This document shows positions 26,582-35,977 of a DNA stretch of 64,000 bases, in pieces. The notes below the pieces were generated by a model. It had not been told where the DNA came from. It searched no databases and was given only the letters and a program-made list of their open reading frames with translations. This stretch comes from Terrabacter sp. Root181 (GTDB lineage: Bacteria; Actinomycetota; Actinomycetes; Actinomycetales; Dermatophilaceae). The number at the start of each line of letters is the position of its first letter. Position 1 is the first letter of the stretch. The stretch is taken from NCBI RefSeq assembly GCF_001428505.1, contig NZ_LMHU01000008.1:248001-312000 (forward strand). Reading direction: 5' to 3'. A program made the position numbers and the translations under genes.

Positions 26582-27190
26582 TCAGGCCGTGAGCTGCTCG
26601 ACGACCTCGTAGTCGTCGGTCTCGGGGTCACCCGTCGCGAGCACCCCGTCGCCGTCGTCACGCCCACCCGCCGCCGACTGCCCTCCGAGGTCGAAGTCGT
26701 CGTCGACGACCCCGTCCGCGTCGACGTGGGCCGGGCGCCCATCGGGGTCAACCGAACCGCCCTCGGTCAGCGCGCGCACCGACGCCTGGACGTCCGGGTC
26801 CGCAGTGCGGTCCTGGCCGAGCGCGGCCGCGCGGCTGATGCGCTCGAAGCTGGCGCGACCCCACGACAGGTCGTGGCCGACGTGGTCGGCGTCGATCTCG
26901 GGAGAGGTCCGCGGCTGCCCGTCGTTGCCGACGTACTGCTTGATCGCGAGGTTGCCCTCCACGATGACAGGGTGGCCCTTGCGCAGCGCCGAGGCGGCGT
27001 TGGCGGCGAGCGCGTTGAAGGCGATGACGCTGTAGAAGCTCGTGTCGCCGTCGACGAAGCGACCGTCGCCGGTGCGGCGGTACGGCGTCGTGGCGATGCG
27101 GAAGGTCGTGAAGATGCTGCCGTTGCGTCCCTGTCGCTCGACGGGCTCGCTCACGACGTTGCCGTGCACGGTGATGCGGGTCTCGTTCAT
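26582..27190 (-). CDS. ssb: Single-stranded DNA-binding protein
   Basis: 202 residues. The OB fold runs from ITVHGNVVSEPV to about residue 110 with FTTFRIATTPYRR, TSFYSVIAFNALA and GHPVIVEGNLAIKQY. The tail is acidic and low-complexity but lacks the canonical DDxPF tip (it ends VVEQLTA), so this is more likely the second, accessory SSB of an actinobacterium than the replication SSB. GAGGAG precedes the ATG. It stands alone between ettA and the GTPase pair. Confidence 0.85.
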   Translation of the reverse strand: MNETRITVHGNVVSEPVERQGRNGSIFTTFRIATTPYRRTGDGRFVDGDTSFYSVIAFNALAANAASALRKGHPVIVEGNLAIKQYVGNDGQPRTSPEIDADHVGHDLSWGRASFERISRAAALGQDRTADPDVQASVRALTEGGSVDPDGRPAHVDADGVVDDDFDLGGQSAAGGRDDGDGVLATGDPETDDYEVVEQLTA

Positions 27191-27339
27191 CGGTGCTCCT
27201 CGGAGGTTTCCAGGGGCGGCCTCGCGCCGCCTGGAACCCACCTTCGGACCAGCCGAGCCGCGCCGACAGACGTCCGGCCCCGACTGTGGACAGGGGTGCC
27301 GTCACCCGAGGGGATGTGGACGGCGTCCTCACCGGCTCG

Positions 27340-29046
27340 TCAGCCGGCAGCGGCCTCGAGGTGCTCGCGTGTCTCGCGGTGACGCAGGAGGACCTCGTCG
27401 ACGGGGATGAGGATGTGCTCGTCGGCCACCGCGGCGACCGACTCGGTCAGCCGCTTGCCGACGACGGTCCGTCGGTGCCGGGCACCGACGCGCGCCCACC
27501 ATCGCGACAGGATGCCCAGCCCGATCCCGACCAGCACCCCGACGACGAGCATGACGAGCGGCAGCGGCAGGATGCCGACGGCGGGCGTCTCGGGACGCGG
27601 GGGCTGCAGCAGCGCGAAGACCCAGAGCACGGCATACCAGACGAGCCCCGCGAGGGCGACGAGACCCAGCACCCACTGGAGGATGTTGACGACGAACCAC
27701 CAGACAGGGCGGCGCGCTCGCAGGGACGTGCCGATGACGGCGCGGTCGAGCGAGTCGCTCAGTGTCCCGTCGCCGCCGACGACGGCGTCCTCGACGGCCT
27801 GGGTCCAGCGCACCGGCAGCCCCTCGGACGCGTCGCGCACGAAGCTGCGCGTGGCGAGGTCGACGGCCGACGCCGTCGACACGGTGGGCGCCGGGATGGA
27901 CGAGCGGCCGAGCACGGCGCGCACGTCGGCACCGTCGATCTCGACCGGGATCGGAGGTCGACCACCGGTCCGGTCGAGGCGGAGGCGGCGGAGCGGATCC
28001 GCCGCGAAACCCTTGGTCCAGCGGGCGAAGAGCCAGCCGGTGTGCGCGAACGCCTCGCGGCGGTAGTCGCGCGCGACCGCGTCGAGGACGATGGGGACAC
28101 CCGCCGCGCGCGCCAACGACGCATCCAGCGCCTCGCGCGGCACGCGGCCCACGTCGGCCTCGGTGTCGGCGACGCCGGGACGCAGCCCCGTCGCGGCACC
28201 GATGACGTCCGCCTTGAGGCGCTGACGCGACGCCGCATGTCCCGCAACGGCATTCGCCAGTCGCTGCCTGAGGTCGGCGATGCCCTGACCGGTCACCGTG
28301 GACGTCGCGATGACCTTCGCGTCGGCGACGCCGTCGGCGACGAGGAGCCTCGCGAGGTCCTGCGTCAGGGTCTTGACGCCCTCGGCCGTGAGCCGGTCGG
28401 ACTGGTTGAGCACTCCCAGCGTGACGGCGTCGTGGTGCGACATCAGGGTGACGAACTCGTCGTGCAGTCGCGCGTCGGCGTACTTCTGCGGGTCGGTCAC
28501 CCAGACGAAGACATCGACGAGCTCGAGCACCCGTTCGGCCTCCCGTCGGTGCTCGAGCTCACGGGAGTCGAAGTCCGGAAGGTCGAGGAGCACCAGTCCG
28601 TCGAGCGAACCCACGACCTGGACGGCGCGCGAGTCGTCGACCGGCCCCTCCCCCGCGCCGGGTGCCGTGTCGACGACGTGACGCGCGGCCACCCCCAGCC
28701 AGTCGAGCAGCTCGGACGCGTCGGCGTCGCCCCAGAGGCCGGCCGTCGGACGTGACGTCGTCGGCCGCCGCGCGCCGATGGCGGCGACGTCGCCGCCGAC
28801 GAGGGCGTTGAAGAGGGAGGACTTGCCGCTGCCGGTGGCTCCCGCGAGCGCCACGACCGTGTGGTCCCCGGCGATGCCGGAGCGCTCGACGGCCTTGTCG
28901 ACGACCCGTCGTGCGACCTCGACCCCCGAGGGGTCGAGCTCGTCGGCGCCCGACACGAGCGCCATCGACAGCTCCGTCGTCCGGGTGCCCAGCTCGGCCG
29001 CCGAGACCGTCGCCACCTTGGCGCGACCCGGCCTGATCGGGCTCAT
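27340..29046 (-). CDS. Dynamin-like/YfjP-type GTPase with two C-terminal membrane segments
   Basis: 568 residues. G1 is GATGSGKSSLFNALVG near residue 69, G3 is LDLPDFDS near residue 154, and G4 is LNQSD. Two hydrophobic segments near residues 450-525 anchor the protein; a cytoplasmic tail follows. Such pairs of adjacent GTPases are common in actinobacteria and are thought to remodel or guard membranes; the exact role is unknown. The ATG overlaps the stop of the upstream GTPase gene (ATGA). Confidence 0.82.
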   Translation of the reverse strand: MSPIRPGRAKVATVSAAELGTRTTELSMALVSGADELDPSGVEVARRVVDKAVERSGIAGDHTVVALAGATGSGKSSLFNALVGGDVAAIGARRPTTSRPTAGLWGDADASELLDWLGVAARHVVDTAPGAGEGPVDDSRAVQVVGSLDGLVLLDLPDFDSRELEHRREAERVLELVDVFVWVTDPQKYADARLHDEFVTLMSHHDAVTLGVLNQSDRLTAEGVKTLTQDLARLLVADGVADAKVIATSTVTGQGIADLRQRLANAVAGHAASRQRLKADVIGAATGLRPGVADTEADVGRVPREALDASLARAAGVPIVLDAVARDYRREAFAHTGWLFARWTKGFAADPLRRLRLDRTGGRPPIPVEIDGADVRAVLGRSSIPAPTVSTASAVDLATRSFVRDASEGLPVRWTQAVEDAVVGGDGTLSDSLDRAVIGTSLRARRPVWWFVVNILQWVLGLVALAGLVWYAVLWVFALLQPPRPETPAVGILPLPLVMLVVGVLVGIGLGILSRWWARVGARHRRTVVGKRLTESVAAVADEHILIPVDEVLLRHRETREHLEAAAG

Positions 29047-30752
29047 CGCGCGTCCTCGACGGCCGCGGCGGCCGCGGTGAGGCGCTCGGTCTGGTCGGTG
29101 TCGACCTGCAACGTCGTGACAGCTCCTTCGTAGCGGGCGAGCTCGGCGGCATACAGCTCGTCGACGCGAGCGGCCAGCTGCTCGCGGGCCTTGCGTGCGA
29201 GCTCGCGGACGGCCTGGTCGCCGAAGACGGCCTCGAGGAGCTTCTGGCCGACGACGGCGGTGCCGCCGGCGATGCCCACCTCGGCACCGGTGATGCCCGC
29301 CGTGCTCGCGAACGTCACGAGCATGAGGACCACCCCGAGGCCGTTGACGCCGTAGGCCATGATCCGGGCGGTCGTGCGACGATCGCGACCCTCGTCGCGG
29401 ACCATCTGGAGGATGTCACCCTGCCAGTCGCGCACGAGGCGCTGGGTCCGGGTGTCGACGTCCGTGCCCGAGCGCGCGAGGCCCGGGTCGGCGGTCAGCA
29501 GCTGGTCGCCGCCGGGCAGCGTGCGCCAGGCGCGCGCGATCGCGCTCGCAGCCAGCTCGGCCCGGTTGACGACGAGCGACTCGACGCCGGACTGGAGCGC
29601 CTCGCCGAGGTGGTCGGCGCGGGCCGGTTCGCCCTTGAGGAAGGAGGTGAAGCGGTCGCGCACCCGGGACACGGTCGACTCGACCTGCCGGAAGAACTCA
29701 CCGGTGCCGACGAACTCCTGCCAGCGCGCCAGCACCTCGCCGCGCAGCAGCGTGCCGTCGAGCATCCCCTCGTGGACCTGGGTCTTCGCGTCGGCATAGG
29801 CCGCTGCTGCAGCGTCGACGAGGGCGCGGCCGGCCGCGGTCTGCTGCTCGGATGCCGCGATGAGCCCCTGGGTGCGCGTGTCGAGGGAGACAAGCGCACC
29901 GTGGAGGGTCTGACGGACGACGTCGGCACGAGCCTGGGCGTCGCCGGCGAGCGCCGCGAGCCAACCCCGCAGCCGTGCGGTCTGGTCGGCGGGCAGCAGC
30001 CCGTCGACGAGCTCCGACTCGACGACCGTGAAGATCGGTGCCTGGTCGAGACCCTGCTCGCGCAGCATCGACGCGAAGTGCGTGCGGATGTCGTCGACGG
30101 CCACGGTGGGCACGCGGTCGAGGACGACGGCGACAGCGGTGCCCCGCTCCGAGGCCTCGCGCAGCAGCTCCCACGGGACGGCGTCGGCGTAGCGGGCGGC
30201 CGTCGTGACGAAGACCCAGAGGTCGGCGGCGGCGAGCAGCTGGGTCGCGAGGTCGCGGTTGGCCTCGACGACGCTGTCGATGTCGGGGGCGTCGAGCAGG
30301 GCCAGACCGGCTGCGACCTCGTCCGTCGAGACCAGCCGCACCGCGCCCGGGCCGTCGGACGACGAGTGGCGCCCGGTGATGCGGGCCAGGGTTGGCAGGA
30401 TGCGCGGCCCGGAGAACCAGGCCGCGTCGGAGGGGTGGTGGATCAGCACCGGCGAGCGGGTGGTCGGCCGCAGGACACCGGGCAGGGTGACCTCGCGCCC
30501 GACGACCGAGTTGACGAGAGTCGACTTGCCGGCACCGGTCGAGCCGCCGACGACGGCGAGCATCGGGGCGTCGAGCGACGTCAGCCGCGGGATGACGTAG
30601 TCGTCGAGCTGGTCGAGCAGGCGACTGCGCACGAGCCGTGCGGCCGGCGCGGTGGGCAGGTCGAGGGGCAGGGAGGCGTCGGCGACGGCAGACCGAAGTG
30701 CCTGAACGCTCGCGAGGAGACGGGCATTGCCCACCCCTGAATCACCTGCCAC
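29043..30752 (-). CDS. Dynamin-family GTPase
   Basis: 569 residues. G1 is GGSTGAGKSTLVNSVVG near residue 77, G3 is LLDAPDIDSV and G4 is VLDRVP. A Gly/Val-rich hydrophobic hairpin (GVVLMLVTFASTAGITGAEVGIAGG region, residues about 490-520) can insert in the membrane, and the ends are helical. With the coupled downstream GTPase it may form a heteromeric assembly, as in bacterial dynamin pairs (inference). The GTG at 30752 has AAGGA seven bases before it; the open frame up to 30890 has no homology-like content. Confidence 0.82.
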   Translation of the reverse strand: MAGDSGVGNARLLASVQALRSAVADASLPLDLPTAPAARLVRSRLLDQLDDYVIPRLTSLDAPMLAVVGGSTGAGKSTLVNSVVGREVTLPGVLRPTTRSPVLIHHPSDAAWFSGPRILPTLARITGRHSSSDGPGAVRLVSTDEVAAGLALLDAPDIDSVVEANRDLATQLLAAADLWVFVTTAARYADAVPWELLREASERGTAVAVVLDRVPTVAVDDIRTHFASMLREQGLDQAPIFTVVESELVDGLLPADQTARLRGWLAALAGDAQARADVVRQTLHGALVSLDTRTQGLIAASEQQTAAGRALVDAAAAAYADAKTQVHEGMLDGTLLRGEVLARWQEFVGTGEFFRQVESTVSRVRDRFTSFLKGEPARADHLGEALQSGVESLVVNRAELAASAIARAWRTLPGGDQLLTADPGLARSGTDVDTRTQRLVRDWQGDILQMVRDEGRDRRTTARIMAYGVNGLGVVLMLVTFASTAGITGAEVGIAGGTAVVGQKLLEAVFGDQAVRELARKAREQLAARVDELYAAELARYEGAVTTLQVDTDQTERLTAAAAAVEDAR

Positions 30753-30970
30753 GCCCGTATCCTTCCGTGTCGCAGTGGGCACAACCAAACTGAAAGGCGG
30801 CGCGCCCCCACGACATACCCCGAGTCGTGACCTGACGATGCCACGCGGTGCCCGCATCCGCCCACCGGACACGGTCGTCCGGCCCGGCACGCGGCCCGCC
30901 GGCCGTCATGCGGCGCGCGCGCGGCCCTCCGGCCGCCATGCGTGCGGGCGGCTCGCCGCGCGTGTGCCCG

Positions 30971-32680
30971 TCACGCGTCCGGGCTGGCGGCCCTTGCCCG
31001 GCGCTCGGCCTCGACGGCCCGCGCGACGTTGCCGTGCACGTGGTCGGCGCCGAGGCGCTCCATGACGCCGTCGAGCTCGAGCGTCGCGCGTACGGCCGCC
31101 TTGAGCCTGGCCAGTCGCAGGACGACGCCGGAGTCCTCGGCCAGGTCGAGCACGTCGGCCATCTTGGCGGACCCCTGGGAGTCGACGTAGTCGATGCCGC
31201 CGCAGTCCAGGACGATGCCCTTGACCGCCGGGTCCTCGTGGATGACCTCCCGGACACGGTCCTCGAGGGCGTCGGACGTCGCGAAGAACAGCCCGCCGTC
31301 CATCCGGATCACCACGATGCCGGGGACCACCTCGCCGTCAGGGTGGTCCGCAAGGTCACGGTAGACGTCTGTGCCCGGCTCGCGCGCGAGCGTCGGGATG
31401 TGCGGTCGCGTGGAGACCTTGATGAGCCAGAAGATCGAGAGCGCGACGCCGATGATGACCCCCGCCAGCACGCCGAAGACGAGCGCGCCGAGCAGGGCCG
31501 CGACGGCCACCCCGAAGTCGAACCGTTTGACGCGGAAAAGCCGCCTCATCTCCGGGAGGTCCATCATCCCCATGACGACGGCCTCGATGATGATCGCGGC
31601 CAGCACCGGCTTGGGCAGGTCGGAGAAGAGCGGTGCCAGGAGAAGCAGGGTCAGCAGGACGCTGAACCCGGTGGTGAGCGAGGCAAGCCCCGACCTGGCA
31701 CCGGAGTGGTCGTTGAGCGAGCTCGCCGAAAGACTCGTGGAGACGGGCATTCCCTGCAGGAGGCCGGACCCGGCGTTCGCGAAGCCCTGCGCCACCGACT
31801 CCTGGTCGATGTCGATCTGGTATCGGTGCTTGGCGGCGAAGGCGCGGGCGTCGCCAGCGGTCTGTGAGAAGCCGATCAGCACGAGGGCGAAGGCGGCGAC
31901 GGCCCCGACGCCGACGTGGTCCCACATCAGCGCCATGTCTGGCACGACGAAGGCGGGAAGCCCTCGCGGCACCTCTCCGACGAGCGCCACGCCTCGGTCG
32001 CCCAGGCCGAGCAGCCACGAGGCGAGCAGTCCGCCGACCACCAGCACGAGGGCTCCCGGGACCTTGGGGGCGACGACGCGCAGACCGAACACGACTGCGA
32101 GCGAGACCAGCCCGACCACGACGGTCGTGCCGTGCACGTCCCCGAGTGTCGTCAGCCAGGACCACAGCTCCTGGAGGGGGTTGCTCCCGGACACCTTCGT
32201 GCCGGTCAGCTTCGGGAGCTCACCGATGACGACGTCGACCGCTGCACCGAAGAGGAAGCCGGTGACGACCGCACGGGAGAGGAACTGCGCGATCCAGCCC
32301 ATCTTCAGCACCGCGACGAGCAGGTAGAGCACGCCCGAGGCGAGGGTGATGCCGGCGACGAACGACGCGACCGCCTTCTCGTCGGCGATGCCGGCGGCGA
32401 GGACGGCACTCGCGGCGACCGCCGCCAGCCCCGAGCTCGGCCCCACCGAGATCTGCCGACTGGTGCCGAAGATCGCGTAGAGGATCGCACCGGCTGCCGC
32501 CGCGTAGAGGCCGTTCTGCACGGGGATGCCGGCGATGCCGGCGTACCCGAGGTTCTTCGGGACGACGAGCGCGAGGACGGTGATCCCCGCGATCAGGTCG
32601 CCACGCAACCAGCTGCGGTCGTACGACCGCAGCCAGCCGAGGATGGGGATCCGGCTCGTTCCCGTGGTGCGACCTGCCAT
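30971..32680 (-). CDS. SulP-family anion transporter with STAS domain
   Basis: 569 residues. Twelve or more membrane segments from about residue 22, with family motifs GYAGIAGIPVQNGLYAA, SVGPSSGLAAV and GFANAGSGLLQGMPVSTSLSAS. A cytoplasmic STAS domain follows (VVIRMDGGLFFATSDAL, VLDCGGIDYVDSQGSAKMAD). SulP proteins carry sulfate, bicarbonate or dicarboxylates; the substrate cannot be told. MAGRTTG at 32680 is chosen as start because the membrane domain begins soon after. The 217 bases behind its stop up to the next gene hold only GC-rich direct repeats. Confidence 0.9.
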   Translation of the reverse strand: MAGRTTGTSRIPILGWLRSYDRSWLRGDLIAGITVLALVVPKNLGYAGIAGIPVQNGLYAAAAGAILYAIFGTSRQISVGPSSGLAAVAASAVLAAGIADEKAVASFVAGITLASGVLYLLVAVLKMGWIAQFLSRAVVTGFLFGAAVDVVIGELPKLTGTKVSGSNPLQELWSWLTTLGDVHGTTVVVGLVSLAVVFGLRVVAPKVPGALVLVVGGLLASWLLGLGDRGVALVGEVPRGLPAFVVPDMALMWDHVGVGAVAAFALVLIGFSQTAGDARAFAAKHRYQIDIDQESVAQGFANAGSGLLQGMPVSTSLSASSLNDHSGARSGLASLTTGFSVLLTLLLLAPLFSDLPKPVLAAIIIEAVVMGMMDLPEMRRLFRVKRFDFGVAVAALLGALVFGVLAGVIIGVALSIFWLIKVSTRPHIPTLAREPGTDVYRDLADHPDGEVVPGIVVIRMDGGLFFATSDALEDRVREVIHEDPAVKGIVLDCGGIDYVDSQGSAKMADVLDLAEDSGVVLRLARLKAAVRATLELDGVMERLGADHVHGNVARAVEAERRARAASPDA

Positions 32681-32864
32681 GAGAGCGTCATCCCTCCCGT
32701 CAGGCCGCGAGAGCGACCCGTTGGTGGGTGCGCTCCATCGCGTGCCGGCTGACCGACTCATGATCGCAGCCGGGGGCGGCGGCGTCACGGATTCGGGCCG
32801 GGGCGGCGCCGAGTCCTTGCGGCCGAGACCTGCTCCGCCGCGGCCGGGTCCGCGGTCGATCGAG

Positions 32865-32937
32865 TGCCCCCGGCAGGACTCGAACCTGCGACCAAGAGAT
32901 TAGAAGGCTCTTGCTCTATCCGCTGAGCTACAGGGGC
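32865..32937 (-). tRNA. tRNA-Arg (anticodon TCT)
   Basis: Minus-strand cloverleaf: acceptor GCCCCTG pairs with CGGGGGC, D stem GCTC/GAGC, anticodon loop CTTCTAA, T arm GCAGGTTCGAGTCCTGC. CCA is not encoded. A TATCAT -10-like box lies about 26 bases before the 5' end. Confidence 0.96.
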
Positions 32938-32993
32938 CGGTCGCCCGATCCGGGCGCCGTCCAATGATAGGCACCCCGGGCCGTCCCGCCCGC

Positions 32994-34184
32994 TCAGGTC
33001 ACGGGCGAGCCGACGAAGTCGCGACGGTGCGCCGTGATCGCCTCGAGGAGCACCATCTCGCGCTCCGACGCGCCTTCCTCGGCGGTGCCGTGGACGAGCC
33101 GCGACCGCAACAGGGCCAGGTCGCTCGCGCTGTCCTGGAAGGCGTCCATCGACTGCTTCGCAGGACGCCCGCCGTTCTGCCGCGCCCACGCCCGCGCCGC
33201 CCGGCGCAGCTGCAGATTCGAGAGCATCGTGACCTCGGCGTGCGTGAGCCAGCCTGCGTCGGCATACGGCGAGAGGTAGCGCCCCATGAGGCGGCCCTCC
33301 CGGCGTCGGAGCCAGAAGAGGAAGCCGACGAAGGCGAGGAACAGCGGCACCTGGTAGGTCACGTAGGCGGCGAAGAAACCGTCCATCCCGGCGAGCGCCG
33401 TGAGGTTCCAGAGCCCGTGGAGCAGCATGGCGCAGAACCAGCCGGTGAGGATCGCGACGACGCGCACCGCCGGTCGTCGGGCGGTGACGGCGATGCCGAT
33501 GCCGATGCCGGTCAGGGCCGTGAAGAGCGGGTGCCCGAACGGGCCCATGAGTCCACGGACGAGGAACGTCGACGTGAGGCCCTCGCCGCCGTACTCGTTG
33601 TAGGCCTGCCCGAGGTAGAGGATGTTCTCGCTGAACGCGAAACCCGCACCGATGAGCCCGCCGTAGACGATGCCGTCGATGATGCCGTCGAACTCACGGC
33701 GCCGGAGCAGGTAGATGAGCAGGATGCCCAGGCCCTTGAGGGTCTCCTCGGTGATCGGCGCGAGGTAGACGGCGCCCGTCTCGAGCGGGTCGGTCCACCG
33801 CGCCTCGACGAGCAGCTTGAGCCCGAAGGTGTTGAGGAAGAAGGCACCCACGACCGCCACGAGCGCACCCCAGAGGAACGCGAAGACGATGTAGCGCGCC
33901 GGCTCGGCCTCGTAGCGGTCGAGCCACAGGAAGGTCGGCACGATGACGAGCAGAGGGATGATCGCCATGAGCGCGGACGTGATGAGCGTCTGGGTCGTGA
34001 GCCGCTCGTCGAGGATGCCGAGCAGGATGAGCAGGCAGACGAGGAAGGCGGACGCCGCGACGCCGATGGTGAGGGCCGTGCGCAGCATCGGTCTCCGGGT
34101 CGGGTTGCGCACCGGACTCCATTGCTGCGCCGGACCGCCCGGGCTCGCGCCCTCCCCCTGTGTCGTCACGTCCCCTGAGGTCAT
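32994..34184 (-). CDS. PrsW-family intramembrane metalloprotease-like protein
   Basis: 396 residues, about eight membrane segments. PrsW/CPBP-type catalytic motifs are present: [12 protein letters not shown] (the EE pair), FAFSENILY and [14 protein letters not shown] (conserved His). PrsW cleaves anti-sigma factors in Bacillus; actinobacterial members are mostly uncharacterised. A soluble C-terminal tail of about 90 residues is predicted helical. A TAGCCT box lies 6 bases before the ATG. It is divergent from orn. Confidence 0.85.
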   Translation of the reverse strand: MTSGDVTTQGEGASPGGPAQQWSPVRNPTRRPMLRTALTIGVAASAFLVCLLILLGILDERLTTQTLITSALMAIIPLLVIVPTFLWLDRYEAEPARYIVFAFLWGALVAVVGAFFLNTFGLKLLVEARWTDPLETGAVYLAPITEETLKGLGILLIYLLRRREFDGIIDGIVYGGLIGAGFAFSENILYLGQAYNEYGGEGLTSTFLVRGLMGPFGHPLFTALTGIGIGIAVTARRPAVRVVAILTGWFCAMLLHGLWNLTALAGMDGFFAAYVTYQVPLFLAFVGFLFWLRRREGRLMGRYLSPYADAGWLTHAEVTMLSNLQLRRAARAWARQNGGRPAKQSMDAFQDSASDLALLRSRLVHGTAEEGASEREMVLLEAITAHRRDFVGSPVT

Positions 34185-34190
34185 GAGGGC

Positions 34191-34196
34191 AGGCTA
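34191..34196 (-). promoter_or_regulatory. -10 box TAGCCT of a leaderless promoter (PrsW gene)
   Basis: On the minus strand, TAGCCT ends 6 bases before the ATG at 34184. Confidence 0.5.
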
Positions 34197-34241
34197 GTGC
34201 AGCGCTGGGCCCGTGCACCCGGGGTCGTCCTCCTCAGCCTC

Positions 34242-34247
34242 TATGGT
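34242..34247 (+). promoter_or_regulatory. -10 box TATGGT of a leaderless promoter (orn)
   Basis: TATGGT ends 6 bases before the GTG at 34254, with no ribosome binding site between. Confidence 0.5.
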
Positions 34248-34253
34248 GGACCG

Positions 34254-34877
34254 GTGAGCGACACCAACCACCGAGCCATCGCCGACCGGATCATCTGGAT
34301 CGACTGCGAGATGACGGGCCTGTCCCTGAAGTCCGACGCCCTCGTGGAGGTCGCCGCTCTCGTCACGGACTTCGAGCTCAACCAGCTCGGCGACGGCATC
34401 GACGTCGTCGTCAAGCCGCCGGACGAGGCCCTCGAGCAGATGGACGACTTCGTCCGCGACATGCACACGAGCTCGGGCCTCATCACCGAGCTCGACTCGG
34501 GGGTGACCCTGAAGGAGGCCGAGCACATCGTGCTCGACTACGTCCGCACCTTCGTCCCCGAGCCCCGCAAGGCGCCGCTCGGCGGCAACACCGTGGCCAC
34601 CGACCGCGGGTTCCTCTCGCGCGACATGCCGGTGCTCGAGTCCTACCTCCACTACCGGATCATCGACGTCAGCTCCATCAAGGAGCTCTCGCGCCGGTGG
34701 TATCCCCGCGTCTACTTCAACGCCCCGAAGAAGTCCGGCGGCCACCGCGCCCTCGCCGACATCCGCGAGTCGATCGCCGAGCTGCGCTACTACCGCGCGG
34801 CGGTCTTCGTGCCGCAGCCCGGTCCCGACAGCGCCACCGCGAAGGCGCTCGCTTCACCTCACGTCATCGAGCACTGA
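34254..34877 (+). CDS. orn: Oligoribonuclease
   Basis: 207 residues, the DEDDh 3'-5' exonuclease that degrades 2-5 nt RNAs and pGpG. Motifs: WIDCEMTGL (Asp-Glu), [24 protein letters not shown] (Asp) and [13 protein letters not shown] (His-Asp). It is slightly longer than the 180-200 usual because of a tail of about 20 residues. The GTG start is fixed by the TATGGT box. Followed by tRNA-His in the same direction. Confidence 0.96.
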   Translation: MSDTNHRAIADRIIWIDCEMTGLSLKSDALVEVAALVTDFELNQLGDGIDVVVKPPDEALEQMDDFVRDMHTSSGLITELDSGVTLKEAEHIVLDYVRTFVPEPRKAPLGGNTVATDRGFLSRDMPVLESYLHYRIIDVSSIKELSRRWYPRVYFNAPKKSGGHRALADIRESIAELRYYRAAVFVPQPGPDSATAKALASPHVIEH

Positions 34878-35011
34878 GCACTCGCTCGTGGCCCTTCGGG
34901 CGATGGCGTATGCCGCCGGGCGGGGTGGTCATCAGCACCTCACGAGAGCCTGTAGCATTGTCGACGCCGTGACACGGCGCCGAGCCTTCGGGCCCGGCTC
35001 GTGTTGTGCAT

Positions 35012-35088
35012 GGTGGGTGTAGCTCAGCTGGTAGAGCACCTGGTTGTGGTCCAGGTGGCCGCGGGTTCAAGTCCCGTCACTCACCCCA
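35012..35088 (+). tRNA. tRNA-His (anticodon GTG)
   Basis: Acceptor GTGGGTG pairs with CACTCAC, the extra G-1 at 35012 faces C73 as required for tRNA-His, the anticodon stem is CCTGG/CCAGG with loop TTGTGGT, and CCA is encoded at 35086-35088. Confidence 0.97.
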
Positions 35089-35091
35089 GAC

Positions 35092-35126
35092 GCCGCCCCG
35101 CACGAGAGTGCGGGGCGGCTCTTTTT
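35092..35126 (+). terminator. Rho-independent terminator of tRNA-His
   Basis: 12-bp perfect stem (35092-35103 with 35108-35119), GAGA loop, then TCTTTTT. Confidence 0.95.
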
Positions 35127-35250
35127 GTCACACATTCAGGGCGCGGGCCCGTGCGTACCGACTGGGCCTTGTCATCCGGTGTTCTCCGGGTGTCTCATCA
35201 GGTGTTGCTCTTCCGTTGAGATGTCGTGTTGCAAGAGGAGCCCCGTATCC

Positions 35251-35478
35251 ATGGATCGCCGGATGGAAGCCCACGAGATTCACGCGGTCGAGGCGCGCCT
35301 CGCTGAACGCTTTCCGATGCTTGACGTCGCTGTCGTCGAAGCCGCTGTCCGGCTGGCGCACTCGGAGCTGACGGGCGGGATCCGAACCTTCGTCCCGCTG
35401 CTCGTGGAGCACAACGCCCGCGATCGTCTCGCGGCCATCGCCGACCACGAACCCACGGATGCGCTCGAAGGACGGTAG
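35251..35478 (+). CDS. Small three-helix bundle dimerisation-domain protein
   Basis: 75 residues. The sequence EARLAERFPMLDVAVVEAAV, then HSELTGGIRTFVPLLVEHNARDRLAA, matches my recollection of the small actinobacterial three-helix bundle dimerisation family, whose role is unknown. GAGGAG lies 11 bases before the ATG at 35251; ATG at 35221 or 35263 are alternatives. It stands alone after tRNA-His and is cytoplasmic. Confidence 0.65.
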   Translation: MDRRMEAHEIHAVEARLAERFPMLDVAVVEAAVRLAHSELTGGIRTFVPLLVEHNARDRLAAIADHEPTDALEGR

Positions 35479-35977
35479 GGCCCGCCGTCCTCGGCGACGT
35501 GGGCGCGCCCGCCGAGACAGGGGGCATCGACGGGCGCGCGGCACGGACCTTGCCCCACCGGTTGGACGCAGTCCGGGCGCCACGCCGCCGAAAGCGCGTC
35601 ATGAACCGGCTCCTCGAGCGTCTACATGGTGACGACGGGTTGACCCCCAAGCTGCCGTCGTCGCGGGGCCCCGGGTCTGCTCATGGAGGGGTGCCTGGGG
35701 CCCCACCCATCAACCGGACGGGAGACGGACGAGCCCTGCGTCAGGCTGGCATGGTCAGCCGGGCCTCGTCGATCGCGGCCTCGACAGGGCCGTCGAGCCA
35801 CCATCAACCACCGTGTTGGTGCGCCGCGCCCGCGGCGCGAGCAAGAGGCCGCGGGCCCGTGTCGGTCCTTGGTCGGCGTGGGGCGGGCGCGGCTAGGCTC
35901 GGGACAGCCGTTTCACACCGGCCCGCAGCACGCAGCGCTGCCCTGCGGTCGCGTCCCGACGACCCCCGAGGTAACCC
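35479..35977. other. Intergenic region without a recognisable gene
   Basis: About 500 bases between the three-helix gene and the YbdK-like ligase gene. No open frame looks coding. It carries the 16-mer GCCCTGCGTCAGGCTG (35733-35748), found again at 44359-44374, and near 35634 a GGTTGACC-containing stretch resembling one at about 44414, which suggests debris shared with the island further right. Confidence 0.6.
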